A stretch of DNA of 64,000 nucleotides. Origin: Kibdelosporangium sp. MJ126-NF4 (lineage in GTDB: Bacteria > Actinomycetota > Actinomycetes > Mycobacteriales > Pseudonocardiaceae). Numbering within the stretch: position 1 is the first letter of the stretch; each line of letters starts with the position of its first letter. Below the pieces are notes generated by a model. The model made no database searches. It had not been told where the DNA came from and saw only the letters and a list, made by a program, of their open reading frames with translations. Made by a program: the position numbers and the translations under genes. Below, piece by piece: positions 16,356 to 23,322 of this stretch. The stretch spans positions 62,001-126,000 of the forward strand of contig NZ_CDME01000017.1 of NCBI RefSeq assembly GCF_000826545.1. The letters are read 5' to 3'.

Positions 16356-16450
16356 TGTGCGACAGCGCGACGCCTATTCGCCGCACATTCGCCGCCACCG
16401 GAATCGGTATGCTGTTGTACCTCCCATTGCCGCGAATGGATGTGTAAGCC

Positions 16451-17269
16451 GTGACAACTTCCCAGGGCTGGATCCCACCCGACGTCGACGAATCCGCACC
16501 GAGTGGTGCGCGCATCTACGACTACCTGCTGGGAGGTTCGCACAACTTCGCGGTCGACCGCGTCGCGGCGGAGAAGACCATCGAGGTCATGCCGGGCATC
16601 CAGCAGGCCGTGCGGGTCAACCGGGCGTTCCTCGGCCGGGTGGTCCGGTACATGATCGACCAGGGTGTGCGGCAGTTTCTCGACCTCGGGTCGGGCATCC
16701 CGACAGTGGGCAACGTGCATCAGGTCGCGCAAAGTGTCGATCCGTCGTGCCGTGTGGTGTACGTCGACCGTGACCGGATCGCTGTCGCGCACAGTGAGCT
16801 GATGCTGGCGGGCAACGACCACGCGGAAGTCGTCCTCGCCGACGTCCGCGACACCGACAGCGTGCTGAACAGTCCGCAAGTCCGGCGGCTGCTGAACTTC
16901 GACGAGCCGGTGGGGCTGCTGTGTCTGCTGTTGCTGCACTGGATTCCGGACGACGACGACCCGCGCGGGCTGATGGACGTCTACCGCGGGGCGTTGTCGT
17001 CCGGCAGTCACCTCGCGATCACGCACGGGACACCTGACGCCCAGAAGGAGCAGATCGACGGCGTTGCCGCGGTCATCGAGCGCAGCAACGCCGACGGATC
17101 GCTGTTCTGGCGCAGTTACGAGGAAATCCTCGCGTTCTTCGGCGACTACGAGCTCCTCGAGCCGGGTCTGGTCGCAACCGGTCACTGGCGGCCTGCCAGG
17201 GTCGGCGACTTCACCAAGGACCCGGAGATGGATCAGGTCTCCTACGCGGGCGTCGCCGTCAAACCCTGA
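16451..17269 (+). CDS. SAM-dependent methyltransferase (PF04672-type), copy 1
   Basis: A 272-aa protein of the actinobacterial S-adenosyl methyltransferase family (Methyltransf_19). The diagnostic N-terminus WIPPDVDESAPSGARIYDYL and LLGGSHNFAVDR are present, then the SAM-binding loop FLDLGSGIPTVGNVHQVA, VVYVDRD as the ribose-binding acidic strand, and LLHWIPDDDDP. Members are abundant in streptomycetes and Pseudonocardiaceae, and I know no general substrate. It starts at a GTG and is transcribed divergently from the P450 of the same cassette. It runs tail to tail with its paralogue at 17346-18170. Confidence 0.9.
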   Translation: MTTSQGWIPPDVDESAPSGARIYDYLLGGSHNFAVDRVAAEKTIEVMPGIQQAVRVNRAFLGRVVRYMIDQGVRQFLDLGSGIPTVGNVHQVAQSVDPSCRVVYVDRDRIAVAHSELMLAGNDHAEVVLADVRDTDSVLNSPQVRRLLNFDEPVGLLCLLLLHWIPDDDDPRGLMDVYRGALSSGSHLAITHGTPDAQKEQIDGVAAVIERSNADGSLFWRSYEEILAFFGDYELLEPGLVATGHWRPARVGDFTKDPEMDQVSYAGVAVKP

Positions 17270-17285
17270 TCGCGGTCGAACAAGC

Positions 17286-17323
17286 GCGACTTCCTCCATT
17301 CGGTCCTGAATGGAGGAAATCGC
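17286..17323. terminator. Central hairpin of the mirrored cassettes
   Basis: Two 16-nt arms (17286-17301 and 17308-17323) pair with one mismatch around a 6-nt loop. It lies between the two convergent methyltransferase genes, so it can terminate both. It also marks the symmetry centre of the inverted duplication. Confidence 0.75.
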
Positions 17324-17345
17324 ACCAGTTCGTCCACAATGGAGG

Positions 17346-18170
17346 TCAGACGACCTTCTTCGCCACTCCGCCGTAGATCTGCGAGTTCGTCTCCGGATCG
17401 TCGGTCACGTCTCCGGTACTGGCCGGACGCCACAGCGCGCAGCCGACAAGACCGGGCTCGACGAGTTCGAAATCGCCGAACATCTCCTCGACCACCTCAA
17501 AAGGCCGCGGTGTCGCCTGGTCCGTGCCTTTCGAGCGGTTGAACATGTCCACCGCGTCGGTGATCTCCGCGGTGTGCTGGTCCGTGCTCAGGTGGGAGAG
17601 ACCGAGATAGCTCCCGACGGGAATGCGTGCGCGGTACTCCGCGACCAACGCGTGCGGGTCCCATTCATCGGGAATCCAGTGCAGCAGCGCCATCATCAGC
17701 AGGCCGACCGGCTCGTCGAGATTCAGCAGCCGCCGCACCGGTGCGCTGTTGAAAACGTGGTCCGGGTACCTGAGGTCCGCGTGCACGATCGCCGCGTGGT
17801 CGTTGTCCGCGAGCATCAGCTCGCTGTGCGCCACCGCGACCGGGTCACGGTCGACGTACACCACCCGGCATCCGGGGCTTGTCTGGTCGGCCACCTGGTG
17901 CACGTTGCCGACGGTCGGGATTCCCGAGCCGAGATCGAGGAACTGCCGGATTCCCTGGTTGATCATGAAACGCACTGTCCGGCCGAGGAAAGCCCTGTTC
18001 AGCCGGGCGACCTTCTGGATACCCGGCATGATCTTCTCCGCCATGGTGGCGGCCTGCCGGTCGGCCGCGAAGTTGTGCGCGCCGCCGAGTAGGAAATCGT
18101 AGGTGCGCGCGCCGCTCGGCTTGTCCGTGTCGATGTCGGGTGGGATCCAGTCCTGCTGCTGTTTCGACAC
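17346..18170 (-). CDS. SAM-dependent methyltransferase (PF04672-type), copy 2
   Basis: A 274-aa paralogue of the methyltransferase at 16451, with WIPPDIDTDKPSGARTYDFL, FLDLGSGIPTVGNVHQVA and LLHWIPDEWDP. The likely start is the second of two tandem GTG codons (18170), 7 nt after an AAGAAGGG site. The frame stays open upstream to 18473 through the promoter region, but that extension is not conserved in the paralogue. It is divergent from the P450 at 18337. Both members keep the SAM loop, so both are probably active; the substrate is unknown. Confidence 0.88.
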   Translation of the reverse strand: MSKQQQDWIPPDIDTDKPSGARTYDFLLGGAHNFAADRQAATMAEKIMPGIQKVARLNRAFLGRTVRFMINQGIRQFLDLGSGIPTVGNVHQVADQTSPGCRVVYVDRDPVAVAHSELMLADNDHAAIVHADLRYPDHVFNSAPVRRLLNLDEPVGLLMMALLHWIPDEWDPHALVAEYRARIPVGSYLGLSHLSTDQHTAEITDAVDMFNRSKGTDQATPRPFEVVEEMFGDFELVEPGLVGCALWRPASTGDVTDDPETNSQIYGGVAKKVV

Positions 18171-18255
18171 CACGGGACCCTTCTTTGGATCGACAAGGAC
18201 AATCAGCTTACCCGCGTCCAAAACGTCGGCGATTGCCGCCATCGGCATGACAATG

Positions 18256-18315
18256 CTCCACCCGATCGGGTGCTGTCGTAATCGGCCATCCGGTGCATAG
18301 GGTGGACCGTCCGTT
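18256..18315. promoter_or_regulatory. Conserved divergent promoter element, copy 2
   Basis: The 23-bp element (18256-18278, palindrome CACCCGATCGGGTG at 18259-18272) is the exact reverse complement of 16333-16355. After 29 bp comes GTGGACCGTCCGTT (18302-18315), as in copy 1. TAGGGT at 18298-18303 is the candidate -10 of the P450 promoter. The identity of these short elements contrasts with roughly 60% identity in the coding regions. Confidence 0.75.
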
Positions 18316-18336
18316 TCGGCAAGTCTAGGAGAGGGA

Positions 18337-19662
18337 ATGACCATCACGGTCGCACCCGGCCGATGGCTCATCCTCGGGCACACACCCGCGATGTTGCGAC
18401 GCAGAACCGGTTTCACGTCGACGCTGCGTGAGCACGGTGACATCGTGCTGCTCCACCTCGGTCCGCTGCGCACCTATTTCCTGGCCAGTCCGGAATTGGT
18501 ACACCAGGTTCTCGTCACCCAAGCGAACAGTTTCGAGAAAGGCGCGATCTTCGACAGGTTCCGACCGTTCATGGGAAACGGGCTGGTCATGTCGGCAGGC
18601 GCCTTTCACATGCGGCAACGGCGGCTGGTGCAACCCGCGTTCCACCGCGCCAGGCTCGCGCAGTACGCCGAGACGATGCGGCGCGTCACCGCCGAGATGG
18701 CCGACTCGTGGCAGCCGGGGCAGGAGCGTCAGCTCGACGCCGACATGCAGCGGCTCGCGGTCACGATCGTCGGCGAGACGCTGTTCTCGACCGAGCTGGG
18801 CAAGCGTGCCATCGAAGAGGCCCGCCGCTCGATCCCGATCGTGCTCAAGGACGGCATGATCCGCGCGCTTTCGCCGTCAGTGTTGGAGCATCTGCCGGTC
18901 ATCCCGGCCAACCGGCGGTTCGACCAGGCCATCGACCGGCTGCGCACGATCGTGCTCGACGTGATCGCGGCGTGGCGTGCGGACGGGGTCGACCGGGGCG
19001 ACCTGCTGTCCATGCTGCTCCTCGCAGCCGATGAGGACACCGGCGAGACCATGAGCGACCAGCAGGTCTACGACGAGGTCATCACCCTGCTGACGGCGGG
19101 CAGCGAGACCATCGCCGTCGCGCTGACCTGGTTGTTCCACGAGCTGGCCAGGCACCCGGAGATCGATCGGAAGCTGCGCGCCGAGGTGGCCGACGTGCTC
19201 GGCGGCAGGCCGGTCACGTTCGACGACGTGCCGAAGCTGGAATACACCAGGCAGGTGGTCAACGAGGTACTGCGGATGTACCCGATCTGGATCATCATGC
19301 GCCGGGCACGGGAGGACGTCGAGCTCGGCGGGGAGCGCCTGCCAGCGGGAACCGAGTTCCTGCTCAGCCCGCACGCGTTGCATTTCGACCCCCGGTCGCA
19401 CCGCGATCCGGACCGTTTCGACCCGGAGCGCTGGGCGCCGGAGCGGGCCGCGACCGTTCCGAAGGGAGCGTTCGTCCCGTTCGGCGCGGGCAGCAGGCAG
19501 TGCATCGGGAACTCGTTCGCGTACACCGAGATGACCATCGCCATCGCCACCATCGTCAGCCGCTGGCGGCTGGTGCCGGTGCCGGGCAAACCGATTCGTG
19601 TCAACGTGACCTCGGCGGCGTATCCGAACCGGATGCCGATGACCGCGGTCCCGGTCACCTGA
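18337..19662 (+). CDS. Cytochrome P450, copy 2 of the mirrored cassette
   Basis: A 441-aa soluble P450 with an ATG behind an AGGAGAGG site. The heme loop FGAGSRQCIG places the thiolate at C389. The I-helix has TAGSETIAVALTW and the K-helix has EVLRMY. It is the paralogue of the P450 at 14957-16273 but with clear divergence, including the I-helix AGSET against AGIET, so the two may accept different substrates. The secreted hydrolase starts 29 bp downstream, mirroring the first cassette. No ferredoxin partner is encoded next to either P450. Confidence 0.9.
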   Translation: MTITVAPGRWLILGHTPAMLRRRTGFTSTLREHGDIVLLHLGPLRTYFLASPELVHQVLVTQANSFEKGAIFDRFRPFMGNGLVMSAGAFHMRQRRLVQPAFHRARLAQYAETMRRVTAEMADSWQPGQERQLDADMQRLAVTIVGETLFSTELGKRAIEEARRSIPIVLKDGMIRALSPSVLEHLPVIPANRRFDQAIDRLRTIVLDVIAAWRADGVDRGDLLSMLLLAADEDTGETMSDQQVYDEVITLLTAGSETIAVALTWLFHELARHPEIDRKLRAEVADVLGGRPVTFDDVPKLEYTRQVVNEVLRMYPIWIIMRRAREDVELGGERLPAGTEFLLSPHALHFDPRSHRDPDRFDPERWAPERAATVPKGAFVPFGAGSRQCIGNSFAYTEMTIAIATIVSRWRLVPVPGKPIRVNVTSAAYPNRMPMTAVPVT

Positions 19663-19691
19663 GACTGTTCACTTCCCTGGAGGTTGTCACC

Positions 19692-20753
19692 GTGGGCTTG
19701 TTCCACAGTGGACGAAATCGTGCCATGATCCGCCGTTGCCTGGCCGTCGCGCTCGCCGTGGTCGGCGTCGGTTTCCTGACCACACCGGTGGTGCAGGCCG
19801 CGCCCGCGGCGGAGAGTTCGGTGTGCCGGGACCTGCACTTCCCGGTCACGCTGACCGTTGTGCCGCAAACGATGTACGGCAAGCTGTGTGTTCCCGACGG
19901 TGGTGCGAAGACCGTCCACGTCCTGGTTCCCGGTGGCACCTACAACAGCACCTACTGGGACATCGGCTACAGCCCGGAGACCCGGTCGTACCGCCGGGCG
20001 ATGAACAACGCCGGGTACGCCACGCTGGCGCTCGACCGGCTCGGCACCGGGCGCAGCACGATCCCGTTGAGCGCGTTGCTGACCGCCATCACCGAGGCCG
20101 AGGTCGTGCACGAGGTGGTGCAGCAGTTGCGGTCCGGTGCGCGCGGCCCGAAGTTCGACAAGATCATCCTCGGCGGGCACTCGTTCGGCTCCGGTGTGGC
20201 CATCATCGAGGCCGGGACGTTCCACGACGTCGACGGTGTGCTGATCACCGGTCTGGCACACCGGATCAACGTACTCGGGGCGGCCGCGGTCTTCGCCGCG
20301 ACCCTCCCGGTGGGCATCGATCCCAAGTTCTCCAGGACGGGCCACGATCCGCTGTACATCACCACGTTGCCGAACACCCGGTACACCATCTTCCACAAGC
20401 CCGGCCCCAAGGTGAACGGAGCCATCGCCCACGACGAGGCCAACAAGGACACGTCGGTGCACACCCAGGCCGTCGACCTCTTCCCGGTCGCGGTGATCCT
20501 GCCGTACTCCCGGCTGATCGACGTACCGGTGATGGTCGCGCTCGGTCAGGACGCGGTCTTCTGTGGACTGCTGGCCACCGACTGCTCCTCCGGTGCGGCG
20601 ATCAAGCGCACCGAAGGCCTCTATTACTCGAAGAAAGCCGATCTGACCGCCTACGCCCTGCAGGGATACGGGCACGTGATCAACTACGCGCCGAACGCGC
20701 GTGACTATTTCCAGCAGGTCGCGGAGTGGGCCGACCGCAAGGTCGGTCGCTGA
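19692..20753 (+). CDS. Secreted alpha/beta hydrolase, copy 2 of the mirrored cassette
   Basis: A 353-aa protein starting at the GTG at 19692 with GGAGG 8 nt upstream. A signal peptide ends near VVQAAPA. The nucleophile elbow GGHSFGS puts the serine at residue 164, GYGHVINYAP supplies the histidine, and the FCGLLATDCSS cysteine segment is identical to that in copy 1. It is co-transcribed with the P450. The longer frame beginning at 19500 lies inside the P450 gene and is false. It is probably an extracellular esterase or lipase whose substrate may be related to the P450 product. Confidence 0.85.
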   Translation: MGLFHSGRNRAMIRRCLAVALAVVGVGFLTTPVVQAAPAAESSVCRDLHFPVTLTVVPQTMYGKLCVPDGGAKTVHVLVPGGTYNSTYWDIGYSPETRSYRRAMNNAGYATLALDRLGTGRSTIPLSALLTAITEAEVVHEVVQQLRSGARGPKFDKIILGGHSFGSGVAIIEAGTFHDVDGVLITGLAHRINVLGAAAVFAATLPVGIDPKFSRTGHDPLYITTLPNTRYTIFHKPGPKVNGAIAHDEANKDTSVHTQAVDLFPVAVILPYSRLIDVPVMVALGQDAVFCGLLATDCSSGAAIKRTEGLYYSKKADLTAYALQGYGHVINYAPNARDYFQQVAEWADRKVGR

Positions 20754-20766
20754 CTCCATCCCCGGG

Positions 20767-20801
20767 AAGCAGGTCAGCCGACGTGCTCGGTTGGCCTGCT
20801 T
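20767..20801. terminator. Bidirectional hairpin terminator
   Basis: Arms 20767-20781 and 20787-20801 form a 15-bp stem with two G-U pairs and a CGTGC loop, followed by TTCTTA. It ends the hydrolase transcript and overlaps the last codons of the convergent Lnt-like gene. Confidence 0.75.
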
Positions 20802-22153
20802 TTCTTACGCACGAACACTGTGCCCACCCCGACGGCGGTCAACGCGACACAGAGCCACGGGAACCAGTCGCCGAGTTGGGTGTACGGGGTGCTGTCCGTG
20901 CCGAGCGGAACGTCCGCGATCGCGGTGGTGAAGCCGTCCGGTCGAGGCCCGGTCGGTTGCGAGGCAAGGACACGGCCGTAGCCGTCGGAGAGCATCAGGT
21001 TGGTCTGCCGTCCGCTCCACGCGATGCCGACGCCGTTCTCCACGCCCCGCAGCAGCGCTGTGCGACTGTGCTGCCAGCCGTTGGCGTCCTCGTCGGACGC
21101 CGGAATGGCCAGCAGGTTCGCACCCGCGGCGGCGTAGGACGCGCTGGGTGCTCGGAAGTTCACATCAAGGCAGATCTCGATCCCCACCGGACCGAGGTCG
21201 GCGAACACCAGGTCCTTGCCCGCCGGGCTGACGGCGTCGTGGTGCTTCAAGTACCTGGCACCGCTGGGGAAGGAGATGGCGTAGTTGTATTTCTTCGGTG
21301 GGGCCCAGTGTGCGTAGCCGACGACAACGGTGAAGCCCCGGTCATTGGCGATGCGCCGCATGGGTTCGGCGAGTGACGCGGGGGACTCCTCGGTCGATCC
21401 GAAGGCCGCTTCCGGCAGCACCACCAGCTGGACTCCGGACGGCAGCGCTTCGATCTGCCGCAGGTAGGCCGCCAGCAGTTGGCCGCCCTCCGGGGTGTTC
21501 AGGTCGGCGGCCCAGCCTTTCTGGTCACTGGCAACCAGTGCGACCCGGACGGTCGGGCCGGGACTCGACGACATCCGGTAGACACCGGCGAAGACGACCA
21601 GTGCGGCCACCCCGGCCGCGGCGACCGCGATCCGCGGCCGGAGCAGCGCGACGGCCGTGGGGATGAAGAAGACGAGGTAGTCGACTCCCCAGGCGCCCGT
21701 GATGGACGCGAACTGCAGGACCACGGGCACGTCGGCCTGGGTGGTCGCGAGCGTGCCCACGATTCCCATCGGGTTCAGCACAGATACCAGGTACAGCGGT
21801 GTGACCCACGCGGCGGGCGCCGCGACGACAGCGAGCGGCGGCGGTAGGAGGCGGAAGACCGTGACCGCCAACGCGAACGTCCCCCCGAAGCCCACGCTGA
21901 CCGCCAGTCCCCATGGCAGCAGTGGGAGGTCGTGCGATCCCGCCGACCACGACCAGAGGTTGGTCGAGCCGACGAACCCGGCGAAGAAGCCCGCGCCCGC
22001 CGCGGCCCAGCCGGAGATCCGCTTGGCCACCAGCAGGATCGGTAACGGGATCAGCCACGCGAGAGCCGGGACCGGCGACAGGCCCATGCCGAAGAAGAAC
22101 AACGCGGTCGACGCGGCCGTTGCCGCGAGGGGAATCCACTTAGCGAAGCCCAC
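20774..22153 (-). CDS. Apolipoprotein N-acyltransferase-like membrane protein
   Basis: A 459-aa protein with about six membrane segments in the first 200 residues, then a nitrilase-fold domain facing outside. The carbon-nitrogen hydrolase triad is visible as E248 (VVLPEAAF), K303 (YLKHHD) and C328 (GIEICLDVN), and a last membrane segment precedes the basic tail. This is the layout of Lnt, which N-acylates lipoproteins, although paralogues with other roles occur in actinobacteria. It starts at a GTG overlapping the 3' end of the tetR gene by 14 bp, so the two form an operon under that repressor. That is unusual for a housekeeping lnt. Confidence 0.8.
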   Translation of the reverse strand: MGFAKWIPLAATAASTALFFFGMGLSPVPALAWLIPLPILLVAKRISGWAAAGAGFFAGFVGSTNLWSWSAGSHDLPLLPWGLAVSVGFGGTFALAVTVFRLLPPPLAVVAAPAAWVTPLYLVSVLNPMGIVGTLATTQADVPVVLQFASITGAWGVDYLVFFIPTAVALLRPRIAVAAAGVAALVVFAGVYRMSSSPGPTVRVALVASDQKGWAADLNTPEGGQLLAAYLRQIEALPSGVQLVVLPEAAFGSTEESPASLAEPMRRIANDRGFTVVVGYAHWAPPKKYNYAISFPSGARYLKHHDAVSPAGKDLVFADLGPVGIEICLDVNFRAPSASYAAAGANLLAIPASDEDANGWQHSRTALLRGVENGVGIAWSGRQTNLMLSDGYGRVLASQPTGPRPDGFTTAIADVPLGTDSTPYTQLGDWFPWLCVALTAVGVGTVFVRKKSRPTEHVG

Positions 22154-22712
22154 GGAGGACCCTTTCGACGGTTCGTGCGCACAGTGCGCGGAATTCCGGC
22201 TCCGGCAGGTCGATCCGGCCGCTGTGGTACTGCACCAGCAGGCCGATCACCGGGCTGGTGATGGCGAGTGTGACCTCAAGGGCGTCGTCGTCGCGCAGGT
22301 TGCCCTCCCGCATCGCCCGCGTCACGGTGTCGAGCATCGGTGTGAAGGCGGGCGAGCCGCCTGCGCGGAAATCCGCGGGGAACTGTCGTGCGCCTGATCT
22401 GCGCTCGGTGACCAGGTATGTGTAGAGGTTCGGTTTGCCCAGTGCGAAATCGAGGAACAGCGTCAACAACTGCTCCGTTCGGTCGGCGAAGTCGAGATCC
22501 GGATCCGATACCGCCCAGCCCGCTGTCAATTCGTCGACCGCGTCGTCGACAGTTTTGTGTAGCAACGCTTCGCGATTGGGGAAGTGTCGGTACGTCGCCA
22601 TGGTGGTCACGCCCGCGTCGGCCGCGACCCGGCGCATGGTCACCGCCTGGGCGCCTTCGCCCAGCAGAATCGCCAAAGCCGCCGCTGTCAGCCGGGCTGG
22701 GGTCGAGGTCAT
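22140..22712 (-). CDS. TetR-family transcriptional regulator
   Basis: A 190-aa repressor with an N-terminal helix-turn-helix (LTAAALAILLGEGAQAVTMRRVA, then VTTMATYRHFPNREALL) and a ligand-binding C-terminal half. The ATG at 22712 fits the family. The longer frame to 22763 runs through the operator. Two inverted repeats lie within 40 bp upstream, so it probably controls itself, the Lnt-like gene downstream and perhaps the divergent small gene at 22862. The ligand is unknown. Confidence 0.9.
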   Translation of the reverse strand: MTSTPARLTAAALAILLGEGAQAVTMRRVAADAGVTTMATYRHFPNREALLHKTVDDAVDELTAGWAVSDPDLDFADRTEQLLTLFLDFALGKPNLYTYLVTERRSGARQFPADFRAGGSPAFTPMLDTVTRAMREGNLRDDDALEVTLAITSPVIGLLVQYHSGRIDLPEPEFRALCARTVERVLRGLR

Positions 22713-22713
22713 G

Positions 22714-22749
22714 TGTACATCGTACACGTCCCATGTATACGTTGTACAT
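22714..22749. promoter_or_regulatory. Double TetR operator
   Basis: TGTAC-ATC-GTACA (22714-22726) is a perfect 5-3-5 inverted repeat. ATGTA-N7-TACAT (22733-22749) is a second one 6 bp further on. Both abut the tetR start codon, which suits autoregulation. Confidence 0.7.
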
Positions 22750-22861
22750 TCCCCGGTTGTCACACTTCGGAATTTTCGAGGTCAAAGCCCTTGCGAATGA
22801 TCGATCCCGGCGGGAACATGCACCGGGTTCATCGGGTGGGGCGGACGTTCCGGAGGCTGTA

Positions 22862-23149
22862 ATGCGCAAGGTTGAGTTCGCCGAGTTGGGTGGCGAGGTG
22901 GTCGCTGACGCCAGTCGGGTGCGTATCAGTGGCCGGTGCTACAAGGGGCCGATCCGCGTGGGGGACTTCTTCACCGAGGCGCGCGGTGGCGGCGGCAAGT
23001 TCGAGATCGCGCTCAAGGTGACCGCTGTGGTGTACCAGGGCGAGCTCTATGAAGAGATGGTCAAGGGGCAGAGCGCCGACATCGTGTTGGCAGGTAACGG
23101 CTTCGAGCGGGTCACCGCGGGCGTGCGGCTGCGCGGCCTGATGCCCTGA
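22862..23149 (+). CDS. Small protein resembling translation-GTPase domain 2
   Basis: A 95-aa protein starting at an ATG after GGAGG. The sequence has the strand pattern and glycines of the EF-Tu/IF2 domain-2 beta-barrel (SGRCYKGPIRVGDFF, then TAVVYQGELYEEMVKGQSADIVL, ending AGVRLRG). No GTPase domain is attached. Stand-alone proteins of this kind exist in actinobacteria, often unnamed. It is divergent from tetR and followed by a terminator, so it is a single-gene unit. Function unknown. Confidence 0.65.
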   Translation: MRKVEFAELGGEVVADASRVRISGRCYKGPIRVGDFFTEARGGGGKFEIALKVTAVVYQGELYEEMVKGQSADIVLAGNGFERVTAGVRLRGLMP

Positions 23150-23169
23150 CCTTCTTTCGTTCCCCTCGC

Positions 23170-23204
23170 ACGCGCTACTGGCCATTGACGTGGCCGTAGC
23201 GCGT
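23170..23204. terminator. Hairpin after the small beta-barrel gene
   Basis: A 9-bp stem (23170-23178 with 23196-23204) continues past one bulged T into a 4-bp GGCC/GGCC stem with an 8-nt loop. It lies 20 bp after the stop codon. Confidence 0.7.
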
Positions 23205-23322
23205 CTGTAACGCTTGGGCTTCCGACCGCAAGAAAACGACAACCAGCCGTAAAATCTGGATCATACGGCTGGAGGTCCCCGCTTCTCGTACTCCCTGCCC
23301 CCGGACGAGAGGTCAGCCCAGC

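Noticed and set aside
14957..17299. One 780-residue fusion of the P450 with an upstream part
   Set aside because: The extra N-terminal 340 residues are antisense to the methyltransferase gene and its promoter. The P450 has its own ATG and ribosome site at 16273.
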